A stretch of 59,066 bases of DNA, from NCBI GenBank assembly GCA_938084565.1, contig CALKEU010000012.1, positions 1-59,066 on the forward strand, in the 5' to 3' direction. Below are positions 45,048 to 55,598 of this stretch, piece by piece. Source of the stretch: Candidatus Kapaibacterium sp. (lineage in GTDB: Bacteria; Bacteroidota; Ignavibacteria; Kapaibacteriales; HRBIN21). A model generated the notes under the pieces. That model was not told where the DNA came from, did no database searches, and was given only the letters and a program-made list of their open reading frames with translations. Position 1 is the stretch's first letter. Every line of letters starts with the position of its first letter. The translations under genes and the position numbers were made by a program.

Positions 45048-47942
45048 ATGACGAAAGAGCTCCACGACATCCGAGCCCCTATTAAGCTCTTCCGCGTAGC
45101 GCACCTCCTCCAGCTCAGCAAAGACGCTATTGTCGAATTCTTGACCGCGCGTGGCTATCAGCTGGAGAATCGCCCCAATGCGGAGCTGACCGATGAGATG
45201 CTCCAGCTAGTCCTGGAGAAATTCCGCAAAGACCTCGTCAGTGCGGAGAAGCGGCGTGAAAAGGTCGAGAAGGTGACCCATCGCGCCAGCCGTGCCCCTT
45301 CCCGCGAAGTGACTCCGCTCGCAGCCGAACCCCCTGCCTCAACCGAGGCTGTTGAGTTCCCTGTGGCTGCCTCCCCTGAAGCTCCAGAGCTTGGAGCTGA
45401 AGAGGTTGAGGAAGTCGCTCCTGAACCAACCACTGCCCCAGCCGCTGAAGAGCCTGCCGAAACGCTCACCCCCGCCCCCGTAGAGCTAGCCCCACCGGAA
45501 GAGCTTCCCAGCGAAGCTCTCCTGAGCGAACCCGAACCACCTCCACAAGAGGTCGCCCACGGTGAGGCAACTTCCCCTGCAACTGAGCCAGAAGTCACGG
45601 TGCAGGGAGAGCCGACTGCGGCAGATACTACCGTCGAACGCCGGCGGGAAGTGATTTCCGTCACCCCTGAAGGGACAATCCACGCTCCCCCCTCTCCTGC
45701 CGGTGGGACGCTCCGAATCCTGGGGAAGATTACGCTTCCGGTTGAACCCCGGCACCGCCGCCGTCCCGAAGGCCCGCCTAAGCCAATGCGCACCGAACCA
45801 TCGGCTCGCCCCTCTAAGCCCTTGCGTACGGAAGGCGCTCCGGAACGCCCTGCCCCAAAGCGTCCCAGTACAGCACCACGGCAACCGGCCGAGCACACGA
45901 AAGCCCCACGCCCGCTCTCGGAAGCACCTCCTCCCCCGAGCCAGCCAGCTAAACCGACGAAGCCTACACTGAAACGGAAACTCACCCTCGGCGAAGAAAG
46001 TACCCCGAAGCCGCGCCGACGTCGCCTACTGGAAGAGATCAGCCGCGAGGAAATCGAGGAAGCCATTCGGCAGACCTTCATCGGACTCGAAGAGAGCGGC
46101 CTCCAAATTCGCGAGCGCTTCCGGCAAAAACGTCGCGCCGAACGTGAAGAGAAACAGCTCCGCCTCCAGCAGGAACTCGAACAGCAGGCAAAGGTACTCC
46201 ACCTGACGGAATTCCTCACAACGGCCGAGCTGGCCCAGCTCCTGGGCGTACCGGCCTCCGAAATCGTCGCCAAGTGCCTCCAGCTGGGGATGATGGTCAC
46301 CATCAACCAGCGCCTGGACCGTGATACGGTCACCCTCATTGCTGCCGATTACGGCTACGAAGTAGCTTTCCACGACGTGCTCGATGAGCTCGAGCTGGAG
46401 GAACCCGATCCACCGGAAAGCCTCCAACCACGCCCCCCAATTGTGACCGTCATGGGGCATGTCGACCATGGGAAGACGACCCTCTTGGACTACATCCGGC
46501 AGACCAACGTCGTAGCGGGCGAGGCCGGTGGCATCACGCAACACATCGGGGCCTATCAAGTTCGGCTCCCCGATGGGCGCCTGATCACTTTCCTGGACAC
46601 CCCAGGCCATGAAGCTTTCACGGCTATGCGCGCCCGCGGAGCCCAGGTGACCGATCTTGTCGTCTTGGTTGTAGCGGCCGACGATGCCGTCATGCCGCAG
46701 ACGGTGGAGGCTATCAACCACGCCCGAGCAGCCCACGTCCCCATCATCGTGGCCATCAATAAAGTGGATAAACCCGAGGCTAACCCAGACCGTATCCGCC
46801 AGCAGCTGGCCGATCACGGTGTGCTCGTCGAAGAGTGGGGGGGCACTCACCAATGCGTGGAAATCTCTGCTCTGACGGGCAAGAATGTGGACCTCCTGCT
46901 GGAGAAGATTCTGCTCGAGGCAGAGCTTCTGGAGCTACGCGCCAATCCGAACCGGCCTGCCCGCGGCACCGTCATCGAAGCGCATCTCGACAAGGGCAAG
47001 GGCCCCGTGGCGACTGTCATCGTGCAGAACGGAACCCTCCGCACTGGGGACCCTATTGTGGTTGGACTTCAGTACGGCCGAGTGCGTGCCCTGTATGATG
47101 AACGGGGCAATCGGCTCGACGCTGCTCCTCCCTCCACCCCGGTACAGGTCACGGGCTTAGATGGCCTCCCCGAAGTGGGGGATCGGCTCTTCGTTGTGGA
47201 GGATGAACGGCTTGCTCGCACTATCGCCCTCCGGCGCCAGCAGCTCAAACGGGAGCAGCAAGCTCGGAGTACACGGGCGATCTCTCTGGGCGATCTCTCA
47301 CAACGCATTCAGGCTGGGAGTCTTCGGGAGCTCCGCATCATCCTCAAAGCTGATGTGGTCGGCTCAATCGAAGCCCTCACCAACGCTCTACTGCGCCTCT
47401 CTACCGACGAGGTGAAGGTCACAATCCTCCACTCCGGTGTAGGCCCCATCACAGAGGCCGACGTCATGCTGGCTGCCGCGTCCGAAGCTGTCATCATCGG
47501 CTTCCATGTTCAGCCAACCGCTGCCGCTCGCAAAGCGGCCGAACAAGAGGGTGTCGACATTCGCACCTATCGCATCATCTACGAGTGCCTCGACGACATC
47601 AAGCAGGCTCTCGAAGGCCTCCTCAGCCCCGAGGTACGGGAAGAGATTCTCGGCCACGCCGAAGTCCGCCAAGTCTTCCACATCAGTCGGATTGGCACTG
47701 TAGCCGGTTGCTATGTCACCGATGGCTCCATTGTGCGCAACGCACGCGTGCGTATCCTGCGCGACGGTCTCCCCATCCATACTGGGACAATTGAGTCGCT
47801 GAAACGCTTCAAGGAAGACGTCCGCGAAGTCAGCGCTGGCTACGAATGCGGGCTCACGGTCTCTGGCTTTGAGGACTTCCGCGAGGGCGACGTCATCGAG
47901 GCCTTCCGCTTGGTAGAGCAGAAACGCAGCCTCCATGTCTAA
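45048..47942 (+). CDS. infB: translation initiation factor IF-2
   Basis: A 964-residue IF-2 GTPase that brings initiator tRNA to the 30S subunit. Residues 1-60 form an IF2_N domain ([20 protein letters not shown]). A ~250-residue low-complexity Pro/Glu/Ala linker follows, turning basic near 220-320, then a second IF2_N (about 390). The G domain starts near 465 with [29 protein letters not shown] and NKVDKP, followed by domains II-IV. The ATG at 45048 is used; a TTG at 45042 is in frame. Its stop overlaps rbfA. Confidence 0.97.
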   Translation: MTKELHDIRAPIKLFRVAHLLQLSKDAIVEFLTARGYQLENRPNAELTDEMLQLVLEKFRKDLVSAEKRREKVEKVTHRASRAPSREVTPLAAEPPASTEAVEFPVAASPEAPELGAEEVEEVAPEPTTAPAAEEPAETLTPAPVELAPPEELPSEALLSEPEPPPQEVAHGEATSPATEPEVTVQGEPTAADTTVERRREVISVTPEGTIHAPPSPAGGTLRILGKITLPVEPRHRRRPEGPPKPMRTEPSARPSKPLRTEGAPERPAPKRPSTAPRQPAEHTKAPRPLSEAPPPPSQPAKPTKPTLKRKLTLGEESTPKPRRRRLLEEISREEIEEAIRQTFIGLEESGLQIRERFRQKRRAEREEKQLRLQQELEQQAKVLHLTEFLTTAELAQLLGVPASEIVAKCLQLGMMVTINQRLDRDTVTLIAADYGYEVAFHDVLDELELEEPDPPESLQPRPPIVTVMGHVDHGKTTLLDYIRQTNVVAGEAGGITQHIGAYQVRLPDGRLITFLDTPGHEAFTAMRARGAQVTDLVVLVVAADDAVMPQTVEAINHARAAHVPIIVAINKVDKPEANPDRIRQQLADHGVLVEEWGGTHQCVEISALTGKNVDLLLEKILLEAELLELRANPNRPARGTVIEAHLDKGKGPVATVIVQNGTLRTGDPIVVGLQYGRVRALYDERGNRLDAAPPSTPVQVTGLDGLPEVGDRLFVVEDERLARTIALRRQQLKREQQARSTRAISLGDLSQRIQAGSLRELRIILKADVVGSIEALTNALLRLSTDEVKVTILHSGVGPITEADVMLAAASEAVIIGFHVQPTAAARKAAEQEGVDIRTYRIIYECLDDIKQALEGLLSPEVREEILGHAEVRQVFHISRIGTVAGCYVTDGSIVRNARVRILRDGLPIHTGTIESLKRFKEDVREVSAGYECGLTVSGFEDFREGDVIEAFRLVEQKRSLHV

Positions 47943-48345
47943 CGGCTTCGCCCTAACGATGAGCATCAAGACCGAACGCATTGGCAGCCTACTGCAGATG
48001 GTGCTGAGCAAGCCACTGCGCAAGATCGCCGAAGAGCTCTCCCCGAAGCTGCTGCTGACGATTACGCGCGTGGACATGAGCGGCGACCTTCGCTATGCTA
48101 CCGTCTACGTGAGCATCTACGGTGCTCCAATTGCCCCTGAGCACGTACTCCAACGCCTCCAGCAGGAACAGCGCAAACTTCGAGAATACATTGCCGAGCA
48201 TACCCGCATTCGGCACATCCCGGAGCTGCGCTTCCGCCATGATACATCGGCCGCCTACGCTGAACGGATCACTGAGCTGCTCAAGCAGATTCAGCAGCGC
48301 AGCCCTACCGACGACGCCCCGCACGGCGAGAATGCAGCTCTGTGA
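47935..48345 (+). CDS. rbfA: ribosome-binding factor A
   Basis: A 136-residue RbfA, a KH-like 30S assembly factor. ERIGSLLQMVLSKPLRKIAEEL, LLLTITRVDMSGDLRYATVYVSIYG and the helix IRHIPELRFRHDTSAAYAERI match the family. The ATG at 47935 overlaps infB by eight bases; the ATG at 47959 (MSIKTERIGSL) is a plausible shorter start. Confidence 0.93.
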   Translation: MSNGFALTMSIKTERIGSLLQMVLSKPLRKIAEELSPKLLLTITRVDMSGDLRYATVYVSIYGAPIAPEHVLQRLQQEQRKLREYIAEHTRIRHIPELRFRHDTSAAYAERITELLKQIQQRSPTDDAPHGENAAL

Positions 48346-49081
48346 AGGAATGCCACTCTTGGAACGCTCCTGCCTTCAGGCTTACCCGCAGTGGCTCCAT
48401 GAAGCTCGAACGCAAGGAGCCTTTGTGCTGCTGGACAAGCCCCGTGGATGGACCTCCTTCGAGGCAGTGCTCTTCCTACGCCGTCTGCTCCAGCTACGCC
48501 GCATCGGCCATGCTGGAACACTCGACCCCTTAGCTACCGGGCTCCTCATCCTCGGCATTGGGCAGGCTACCAAGAAGTTGGCCTTCTTCCAGAAGCTGCC
48601 AAAGACGTACAGCACAACGCTCAAGCTCGGAGCTATCACGGAAACAGAGGATGCCGAAGCGCCAGAGCAGGTCCTCTGCCCTCAGATTACGCTGAGCGAG
48701 GCAGAGTTCCGGCTTCTCCTCGAGCGCTTTCGAGGCGACATCGAGCAGATCCCCCCGCGATATGCGGCCATTAAGTACCGTGGCCAACGCCTGTATGCTC
48801 TCTCCCGCTCTGGGGTGGAGGTGACTCCACAGCCTCGCCGAGTCCACATCGCAGAGCTCGAGCTGCTGGATTTTAGCCCGCCTTATGCACGGCTGCGCGT
48901 TGTCTGCTCAGCCGGCACGTATATCCGGGCTCTCGTCCGCGACATTGGGATAGCCGCAGGGGTTGGGGCCTACGTGGTGGAGCTGCGTCGGCTTGCCATC
49001 GGCCCGTACACCGTCGAGGATGCTATCACGCCCGACGAATTAGCCTCCTACAGCAATGCGTGTCTACCGACACCCAACTGA
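48332..49081 (+). CDS. truB: tRNA pseudouridine-55 synthase
   Basis: A 249-residue TruB, which makes pseudouridine 55 in the T-loop of tRNAs. LLDKPRGWTSFEAV is motif I, GHAGTLDPLATGLL carries the catalytic aspartate, QIPPRYAAIKYRGQRLYALSR and VVCSAGTYIRALVRDIG bind the substrate. There is an N-terminal extension of ~25 residues before motif I. The ATG at 48332 overlaps rbfA by 14 bases; the longer frame is antisense or out-of-frame rbfA. There is no C-terminal PUA domain, as in other short TruBs. Confidence 0.95.
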   Translation: MQLCEGMPLLERSCLQAYPQWLHEARTQGAFVLLDKPRGWTSFEAVLFLRRLLQLRRIGHAGTLDPLATGLLILGIGQATKKLAFFQKLPKTYSTTLKLGAITETEDAEAPEQVLCPQITLSEAEFRLLLERFRGDIEQIPPRYAAIKYRGQRLYALSRSGVEVTPQPRRVHIAELELLDFSPPYARLRVVCSAGTYIRALVRDIGIAAGVGAYVVELRRLAIGPYTVEDAITPDELASYSNACLPTPN

Positions 49082-50057
49082 GCTCCCTGCCACAGAAGCC
49101 GGACGCTTTGTCACGGTCGGCACCTTCGACGGTGTTCATCGAGGGCATCAGGCTCTGCTCCGGCATCTCTGCCAGCGAGCCCGCCAACTGGGAGCGACAG
49201 CCTGTGTGGTCACCTTTGACCCGCATCCTCAGCTTGTCCTCCACCGGCGCCCCTTCCCGGGTATTCTGAACACGCTGCCGGAAAAGCTCGCCCATCTCCA
49301 GCGCCTGGGGATCGATGAAGTACTCATCCTCCCCTTCACGGCGGAATTTGCCCGCACAGAGCCCGAAGCCTTTGTCCGCCAATGGCTCGTGGGCCCCTTA
49401 CAGCTGCGCGGTATCCTGGTTGGACACGATCACATGTTTGGCCGAGATCGCCGCGGGGATAGGCTTCTCTTACAGCGGCTGGGGGCCGAACTCGGCTTTG
49501 TGGTCGAGGAGTTCCCAGCACTCAGGCTGGGCGGGACAGTCGTCAGCAGCAGTCTCATCCGCCGTGCGCTACAGGCAGGCTCCGTCGAGCAGGCAGCCGA
49601 GCTCCTGGGCTATCCCTACACCCTCTGTGGCACAGTCGTCCACGGTGATGGTCGAGGCCGCCAGCTCGGATTCCCGACAGCGAATATCCTTCCCGAGGAT
49701 CCTCACAAACTCCTGCCCGGCTATGGGGTCTACATCGTCACCCTGCACATTGCTTGCACCCTCTATGCGGGTCTGGCTAGCTATGGGGTCCGGCCAACCA
49801 TTGGACAAGGCCTGGCACCACAGCTTGAAGTCTACGTGCTCGACTTCCACGGCAGTCTTTACAATGAGCGCCTCTGTCTTTCGTTTTGGAAGCGTGTTCG
49901 GGAAGAACTTCACTTTCCCGATCTCGGCTCGCTCCGACGCCAGATGGTTGCCGACGAGGCATTCTGTCGCACATGGATTGCAGAGCATCGCATCCTCGAA
50001 ATCAGTGCCACAACCTACAACATCTCCTCCCATGCTGACCAAGGAACGGAAGGCTGA
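49056..50057 (+). CDS. ribF: bifunctional riboflavin kinase/FAD synthetase
   Basis: A 333-residue RibF: riboflavin to FMN to FAD. The N-terminal adenylyltransferase domain has VTVGTFDGVHRGHQALL and VGHDHMFGRDRRGDR, with SSSLIRRALQAG. The C-terminal riboflavin kinase domain (about 185-310) has GTVVHGDGRGRQLGFPTANI, VYIVTLH and VRPTIGQG. It overlaps truB by 26 bases at the start and rpsO by 26 at the end, a very compact arrangement. Confidence 0.95.
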   Translation: MRVYRHPTELPATEAGRFVTVGTFDGVHRGHQALLRHLCQRARQLGATACVVTFDPHPQLVLHRRPFPGILNTLPEKLAHLQRLGIDEVLILPFTAEFARTEPEAFVRQWLVGPLQLRGILVGHDHMFGRDRRGDRLLLQRLGAELGFVVEEFPALRLGGTVVSSSLIRRALQAGSVEQAAELLGYPYTLCGTVVHGDGRGRQLGFPTANILPEDPHKLLPGYGVYIVTLHIACTLYAGLASYGVRPTIGQGLAPQLEVYVLDFHGSLYNERLCLSFWKRVREELHFPDLGSLRRQMVADEAFCRTWIAEHRILEISATTYNISSHADQGTEG

Positions 50058-50298
50058 ACTCATCCGCCAGTTCGGCAATAGCCCGACGAACACTGGTGCT
50101 GTAGAGGTACAAGTTGCACTGCTGACGGAACGCATCCGGCAGCTGACCGAGCACCTGGAGCAGCACAAGAAGGATCACCACAGTCGGCGCGGGCTTGTGC
50201 TTCTCATCAGTAAACGGCGTCGCCTGCTGAAGTATCTGGCCCGCACTGACTGGAACCGCTACCAAGCGTTGCTTCAAGCCCTCTCATTGCGGAAGTAA
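50032..50298 (+). CDS. rpsO: 30S ribosomal protein S15
   Basis: An 88-residue S15. It has LTKERKAELIRQFGNSPTNTGAVEVQVALLTERI and HSRRGLVLLISKRRRLLKYL, typical over the full length. The ATG at 50032 lies inside ribF. rpsO-pnp is the classical pair; in E. coli the rpsO-pnp junction is processed by RNase III and pnp autoregulates, but no equivalent hairpin is obvious in the five-base gap here. Confidence 0.97.
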   Translation: MLTKERKAELIRQFGNSPTNTGAVEVQVALLTERIRQLTEHLEQHKKDHHSRRGLVLLISKRRRLLKYLARTDWNRYQALLQALSLRK

Positions 50299-50303
50299 GT
50301 GCC

Positions 50304-52628
50304 ATGACCGAGCTCTGTTCCACCATGGAAGGGGAATCCATCAGGCATGCAGTCGATACACCGGCCGAGCTCCAGCTTACCACAACTGAGGATGGGGCGG
50401 TGCGAGTCACCACAACACTCAATGGCCGGCCGTATGAGTTGGAGACTGGCCTCTACGCCCGCCAAGCCGATGCCGCCGTCATGGTTCGGCACGGGGACAC
50501 GATGGTACTGGTTACCGTCTGCACAGCGGACCAACCCCTGCCGGCGGCAGATTTCCTCCCCTTAACGGTTGACTATCGCGAGAAATCGTCTGCAGCAGGG
50601 AAAATTCCCGGGAGCTTCTACCGTCGCGAGGGGCGTCCGACAGACAAGGAGATCCTTTCGGCCCGCTTGATCGACCGAGCCTGCCGTCCGCTCTTCCCGA
50701 AGAGCTGGCGGTACGAGACGCAAGTGATGGCGACCGTCTTCTCCTACGATAACTCCATCGACGCCGATACTCTCGCTGCTACCGGCGCCTCCGCTGCGCT
50801 GCTTCTCTCCCCCATCCCCTTCCAGGGACCTATCTCCGAGGTACGAGTAGGGCGCCTGGGAGGAGAGTTCATCGTCAATCCTACTCTCGAGCAGCTGGAG
50901 GCGTCAGACATGAACATCATCGTGGCTGGCACCGATAGCTCCATCGTCATGGTCGAAGGGGGAGCAAAGGAGATCACGGAGGCGGACTTTTTGGCTGCCC
51001 TGCAATATGCTCACGAAGCCATCCGCCAGCTCAACGCCCTCCAACGCCTGTTGGCCGAACACTGCGCCCGACCCAAGCTGGAACTCCCCCCTGAGCCCAT
51101 CCCAGACAACCTCACAGCGATGCTCTCTGCCCTCGTGCTCGAGGAGATTCAGCACTTCATTCGGCAGAAGACCACGAAGGAGCAGCGCTCACAGTGGCGG
51201 AAGCAGCTCTTCGAACGCGCTCTCCAAGCTGTTCAAGAAATGGCAGCCACACAACCCGACTGGCAAGCTCTCCCTCTGGAGACAGTGGTCAAGTCGGTTC
51301 TCACTGACCTGGAGCGCCGCGCTCTCCGTGAGATGATTCTGACCGAAGGACGCCGCCTCGACGGCCGGACACCGTCGGAGATTCGCCCTATTGTGTGCCG
51401 CGTCGGCGTTCTGCCCCGACCCCATGGCTCTGCCTTCTTCATGCGCGGCGAGACGCAGAGCATGGCTACCGTCACACTCGGCACTAAGGGTGATGAACAG
51501 ATCATCGATGGACTGCTGCCGACCTATACCCGGCGCTTCATGTTTCACTACAACTTCCCGCCCTACAGCACAGGGGAAATCCGCCGGACGGGCCCACCGA
51601 GCCGTCGGGAGGTCGGGCATGGGAATTTAGCTGAGCGGGCACTGGAGCCACTCCTGCCTCCGGAGGAGGAGTTTCCGTATACCATCCGTGTGGTGTCCGA
51701 CATCCTAGAATCGAACGGTTCATCCTCAATGGCGAGCGTCTGCGCTGGTAGCCTCGCGCTGTTCGACGCCGGTGTCCCCATGCGCAAAGCCGCCGCCGGT
51801 ATCGCCATGGGGCTCATCAAGGAAGGCGATCGCGTGGCCATCCTCTCTGACATTCTCGGGGACGAGGACCATCTGGGTGATATGGACTTCAAGGTCGCCG
51901 GCACTGCCGACGGGATTACTTCCTGCCAGATGGACATCAAAATCGAGGGCATCTCGCTGGAGCTGATGGCGCAGGCACTCGAGCAGGCACGCCAGGCGCG
52001 TCTGGCTATTCTCGAGATCATGCAGCAGACGTTACCCCAGCCACGACCACAACTGTCGCCCTACGCCCCACGGCTCACCACAATAACGATCCCGGTAGAA
52101 ACCATCGGCTTAGTCATCGGCCCTGGCGGGGAAACGGTGCGCCGCATCGTGCAGGAGACAGGAGCCGAAATCAATATCGAACAAGACGGCCGGGTCCTCA
52201 TCGCAGCCCCTTCGGAGGAGGCTCTCCAGAAAGCTGTCTCCTTCATTCGGGGCTTGACACAGATGCCCGAGCTCGGGCAGGTCTACACCGGCGTTGTTCG
52301 GGAAATCCGCGAAGGGCTTGGCGCCATTGTCGAATTCCTCCCGCGGCGGCTGGGATTGCTGCACATCTCGCAGATCGATTACCGCCCCTTCAACGCCATC
52401 TCCGAGGTGCTCAAGGTAGGCGACATCATTGACGTCAAGCTGATCGAAATTCAGCCCGACGGCAAATTCCGCCTCAGCCGCAAGGTCCTCCTGCCCCCTC
52501 CACCTTCTTCGCAGGCTCGCCCTCAGAGAGAGCCTCACGGGACACATCGGCGCCCTCAGAACCACTACCGCGGCAGTTCCCGGGGGAGTACTCCACCGCG
52601 TGGCAGCGGGCCTCAACGGCGTCCGTAA
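50304..52628 (+). CDS. pnp: polyribonucleotide nucleotidyltransferase
   Basis: A 774-residue PNPase, a phosphorolytic 3'-5' exoribonuclease. RNase PH domain 1 (DYREKSSAAGKIPGSFYRREG), an alpha-helical linker, RNase PH domain 2 (MRGETQSMATVTLG, SNGSSSMASVCAGSLALFDAG), a KH domain (GLVIGPGGETVRRIVQETGA, about 595-650) and an S1 domain (about 660-730, GQVYTGVVREIREGLGA). The last ~40 residues are Pro/Arg/Ser-rich. It ends three bases from the convergent response regulator gene. Confidence 0.97.
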   Translation: MTELCSTMEGESIRHAVDTPAELQLTTTEDGAVRVTTTLNGRPYELETGLYARQADAAVMVRHGDTMVLVTVCTADQPLPAADFLPLTVDYREKSSAAGKIPGSFYRREGRPTDKEILSARLIDRACRPLFPKSWRYETQVMATVFSYDNSIDADTLAATGASAALLLSPIPFQGPISEVRVGRLGGEFIVNPTLEQLEASDMNIIVAGTDSSIVMVEGGAKEITEADFLAALQYAHEAIRQLNALQRLLAEHCARPKLELPPEPIPDNLTAMLSALVLEEIQHFIRQKTTKEQRSQWRKQLFERALQAVQEMAATQPDWQALPLETVVKSVLTDLERRALREMILTEGRRLDGRTPSEIRPIVCRVGVLPRPHGSAFFMRGETQSMATVTLGTKGDEQIIDGLLPTYTRRFMFHYNFPPYSTGEIRRTGPPSRREVGHGNLAERALEPLLPPEEEFPYTIRVVSDILESNGSSSMASVCAGSLALFDAGVPMRKAAAGIAMGLIKEGDRVAILSDILGDEDHLGDMDFKVAGTADGITSCQMDIKIEGISLELMAQALEQARQARLAILEIMQQTLPQPRPQLSPYAPRLTTITIPVETIGLVIGPGGETVRRIVQETGAEINIEQDGRVLIAAPSEEALQKAVSFIRGLTQMPELGQVYTGVVREIREGLGAIVEFLPRRLGLLHISQIDYRPFNAISEVLKVGDIIDVKLIEIQPDGKFRLSRKVLLPPPPSSQARPQREPHGTHRRPQNHYRGSSRGSTPPRGSGPQRRP

Positions 52629-52631
52629 GGA

Positions 52632-53018
52632 CTACGGGGCGGCTACATACTTGCGTTCGATCACCTGCCGAATCTCCTCGGCGAACGTAGTGGTGCTGAT
52701 CGGCTTGACGATATAGCGATCGAAGCCGCTCTGGAGATAGTACCGCTGCTCGCTCTCCTGCGACAAGCCTGTGACTGCAATAGCCGGAACGTGCTCGCCG
52801 CCAGGCAGTGCTCGGAGGGCACGGAGTACCTCTATGCCATGGATGTCTGGCAAGATCAGGTCGCAGATAAGCGCCAGCGGGCGCGCCTGGCGCAACCACT
52901 CTATGGCTTCACTGCCACGCTCAAAGCTCACAACGCTAAATCCTGCCTTCGTCAGCAGGATCTCCATGAGCTTGCGAATAGGCGGGCTGTCCTCAACGAG
53001 GCAGATCGGCTGTTGCAT
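52632..53018 (-). CDS. single-domain response regulator
   Basis: A 128-residue receiver-only protein. Acidic pocket Glu9-Asp10 (LVEDSPPIRKL), phosphoacceptor Asp53 (ICDLILPDIHG), Thr83 (AVTGLS) and Lys105 (IVKPIS) are all present. There is no output domain, so it acts through protein contacts or as a phosphorelay intermediate. The ATG at 53018 has AGGAG nine bases upstream; a TTG at 53042 would overlap the OmpA gene. Its cognate kinase is not in the window. Last gene of the surface-protein operon. Confidence 0.92.
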   Translation of the reverse strand: MQQPICLVEDSPPIRKLMEILLTKAGFSVVSFERGSEAIEWLRQARPLALICDLILPDIHGIEVLRALRALPGGEHVPAIAVTGLSQESEQRYYLQSGFDRYIVKPISTTTFAEEIRQVIERKYVAAP

Positions 53019-53031
53019 GGGGTCGGCTCCT

Positions 53032-54360
53032 TTATTGGACAACGATAATGTCCACCCGCCGGTTCTGCAATCTTCCCTGCAGCGTTCGGTTATCAGCGAT
53101 GGGCTGACGGGCTCCCACGCCGGAGGCTAGCAGCCGCGAGCGGCTGATCCCACGCTGCACGAGGTATTCCACCACCTGCTGTGCCCGCTCTTCGGAGATA
53201 CGCTGCGTCTCCTCGAGTGTCCCGCCGAATTCATCCGTATGGCCGATGATACGGACCTCCGCTTGGGGATTGGTCCGAAGGTAGTCCACTAGCGCATCGA
53301 GATAGCGCTGGAGCTCCGCCGTCACGCCAACAGCCGTGGGCGTTGGATAGCTAAAGCGCATCACTCGATTGGGGACAATGGTAATGGCAGGCCCACTGGC
53401 CGGTCTCGGCCCAAGAGAGAGCTCTGCAGGAGCCTGGGGGACGACGGGAGTTCCAACAACTGCCAGCGGCTGTGGGGTTAGGCGCTCTGCCGGAACTTCT
53501 CGGGACAGCCCTGCCTCATGGGCGAGTTCGACAGCACCCTCAGCTCCTCGCGGGAGGCGCACTGTCTGCAGCCGTTCCCAGCCCAGCTTAAAGCTCAGCC
53601 CTGCCCGTAGGGCTACCGGTGTCCAGCTCGAACCCCACGTGCGTTGCAGTGGTAGCCCGGTCTGCAGGAGCACAACTGGGGTAACAGCATTGCGCATGTG
53701 CTCACCGAGCAGCGCCACAACCAAATCGAGCCCAACACCGCAGTGGAATCCCAACCACATCGGCAGCGGCTGCTCCTGCTGGAGACGCCATTCCTCGACA
53801 CGCTCAGTGTTGCGAAAGAGCGTGCGCACTCGTTCTCGGGCATTCCAGAGGAAACGAGCATCGATGCCAGCCAGGAAGTGGAGTCCTTCCCAGAGTGTCC
53901 CCTTTCCCCAGCCAGGTGCGTACCGTGCTGAGGCTGTCACGAGGGCTGAGGTAGAGTGAAGCTCCATCTCGTACCGCTCTCCCATCAGGCTCCCTGCAGG
54001 CTCGAAGCTCGCCCGTCCGGTCCAGCTCTCCCAGGGCACCACTTGTAGCAGAGCACCCCAGCGCTGCCCCGGAGGATTCCATTCAGCGTGGATCCAAAAG
54101 CCCACACCGGTGCCACTGCCATAGCGGAACTCTAGGAGGCCGCGATCGGGTGTTTCGACCACCCGCGGGAGCCGGAGCCGTCCGAGATAGCCAATCCCAC
54201 TACTGCCTACCCCTACGCCGACCCACCACTCCTGTGGCCGCCGCTCCACAACGAGCGTATCCCCTTCGGGCAGGAGCCATCGCTCGCGGACGACCCACTC
54301 CGGACTCTGCGCCCAGAGTGTTAGCACCCCAACGCCCAGCAGCATAACTCGGCATCCCAT
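53032..54360 (-). CDS. OmpA-family outer membrane protein
   Basis: A 442-residue protein with an N-terminal signal peptide (VMLLGVGVLTLWAQ), a ~230-residue beta-rich part that could be an outer-membrane barrel (YLGRLRLPRVVETPDRG, GAVEL), a Pro/Ala linker, and a C-terminal OmpA peptidoglycan-binding domain (about 330-442). That domain has EVRIIGHTDEFGGTLEETQRIS, ERAQQVVEYLVQRGI and NRTLQGRLQNRRVDIIV, including the Asp/Arg pair that binds diaminopimelate. Its ATG overlaps the upstream stop (TAATG). Confidence 0.88.
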   Translation of the reverse strand: MGCRVMLLGVGVLTLWAQSPEWVVRERWLLPEGDTLVVERRPQEWWVGVGVGSSGIGYLGRLRLPRVVETPDRGLLEFRYGSGTGVGFWIHAEWNPPGQRWGALLQVVPWESWTGRASFEPAGSLMGERYEMELHSTSALVTASARYAPGWGKGTLWEGLHFLAGIDARFLWNARERVRTLFRNTERVEEWRLQQEQPLPMWLGFHCGVGLDLVVALLGEHMRNAVTPVVLLQTGLPLQRTWGSSWTPVALRAGLSFKLGWERLQTVRLPRGAEGAVELAHEAGLSREVPAERLTPQPLAVVGTPVVPQAPAELSLGPRPASGPAITIVPNRVMRFSYPTPTAVGVTAELQRYLDALVDYLRTNPQAEVRIIGHTDEFGGTLEETQRISEERAQQVVEYLVQRGISRSRLLASGVGARQPIADNRTLQGRLQNRRVDIIVVQ

Positions 54361-55598
54361 TAGCGGATCAGCTGCGCTTTGATAACTGCCCGCGAAAGCT
54401 CCACCGAGGGATCATCGACCGGGTAGGCAATCAGCACGATATCGTAGAGGCCCTGAGAGGCATAAGCAGGTGTACGCCACTCAAGACTATACTCGCCTCG
54501 CGGCATCTCACGCCGCTCCATCACTGTGGCCAGCTCCTTACCCTTGAGGTCATACACTTTGATGCTCAGCAGCACTCGGTCTTCGAGCCGATAGCGGATA
54601 ACGGTGAAGTCCGTAAAGGGATTCGGATCCGTCTGAGCAAAGCTAATGACGGCATGCGGAATTGCAACGCAGACGCGCCCGTGATATCTCATCGCCCCCG
54701 AGAAGCTCACACTCCAGAGGTCGTAGCAGTAGTTTTCTCCCCGTCGTTTGGCTCCATCGGCATCCAGGTAGGCATAGCTGCGTCCGGTATCACTGACACC
54801 TAACCCAGCCAATCCTGGAGCTCGCTGCCAATCGGCCACGATCACCGAATCCACAAGCTCATCCGTATTGAAGGGCTTCCACCACCGTACGAGCAGAAAG
54901 CCTCGATTGAACGCTTCGCTCTCCGTCCGCCAGCTGAGCCGTACCTTCCGATCTCCAATGTACACCGCCTGGAAGTCCGTGACACGATGGGCGGGCACCC
55001 GCATTGGCTGAAGCCGATACTCCATCCGAGAGACCAGCTCCACATTATCATCAGCCCGCACCCATGGAGCGACATCCTCCCGCTGCTTTACTGCAAAGGC
55101 CTGGTAGTACTCGAGCGGATGAGCCCATTCCAGCTGATACGGCACCGGAGAGCCATCGGTAGAGAACAGTTGCAAGCGCCCCAGTCGCAGCAGTGTATCC
55201 CAAGGCATGAGCTGGCTGGAGGGAAAGTCTGAGGGACCATAGATAGTCATGCCCAGCCGTGGGCGCGTCCACTGCATCCCCGCCACAGGGGGCTGCCAGA
55301 GCACGAAGGGCTCGATGCGGTAGATTGTCGTATCCAGGACACTGCTGCCGGGCACAAGGCGTGCCTGGAGGACCGACCACGGCTTCAGGGAATCCGGGAG
55401 CAGCAGGCACAGCGTCCCATTGGCGAAGCCTTCCCACTCCAAGCCGCGACGCCGCATTAGGAAATCGACCTCCAGCGTATCAGGCACCTGCTGCGGCAGT
55501 ACAACGGCTGTGAGCACAGCTGTCGGTACCTGGGCCCCGAGTTCGACGGCCCCGAACAATACAGCCAAGAGCCACCCCCTGATGTGCATCCAGCGCAT
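54360..55598 (-). CDS. T9SS-sorted secreted protein
   Basis: A 412-residue protein with a signal peptide (MHIRGWLLAVLFGAVELGAQ). The N-terminal part (about 25-180) contains LEVDFLMRRRGLEWEGFANGTL, as in other T9SS cargo of unknown role. A fibronectin-like stretch (VRLSWRTESEAFNRGFLLVR) near 220 is followed by a type A T9SS C-terminal domain (about 325-412) with TDPNPFTDFTVIRYRLED and MPRGEYSLEWRT. The ATG at 55598 overlaps the preceding stop (TGATG). Partner or substrate unknown. Confidence 0.85.
   Translation of the reverse strand: MRWMHIRGWLLAVLFGAVELGAQVPTAVLTAVVLPQQVPDTLEVDFLMRRRGLEWEGFANGTLCLLLPDSLKPWSVLQARLVPGSSVLDTTIYRIEPFVLWQPPVAGMQWTRPRLGMTIYGPSDFPSSQLMPWDTLLRLGRLQLFSTDGSPVPYQLEWAHPLEYYQAFAVKQREDVAPWVRADDNVELVSRMEYRLQPMRVPAHRVTDFQAVYIGDRKVRLSWRTESEAFNRGFLLVRWWKPFNTDELVDSVIVADWQRAPGLAGLGVSDTGRSYAYLDADGAKRRGENYCYDLWSVSFSGAMRYHGRVCVAIPHAVISFAQTDPNPFTDFTVIRYRLEDRVLLSIKVYDLKGKELATVMERREMPRGEYSLEWRTPAYASQGLYDIVLIAYPVDDPSVELSRAVIKAQLIR

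Noticed and set aside
45158-46339. 393-residue minus-strand frame opposite infB
   Set aside because: Low-complexity Ser/Arg/Gly shadow of the IF-2 linker.
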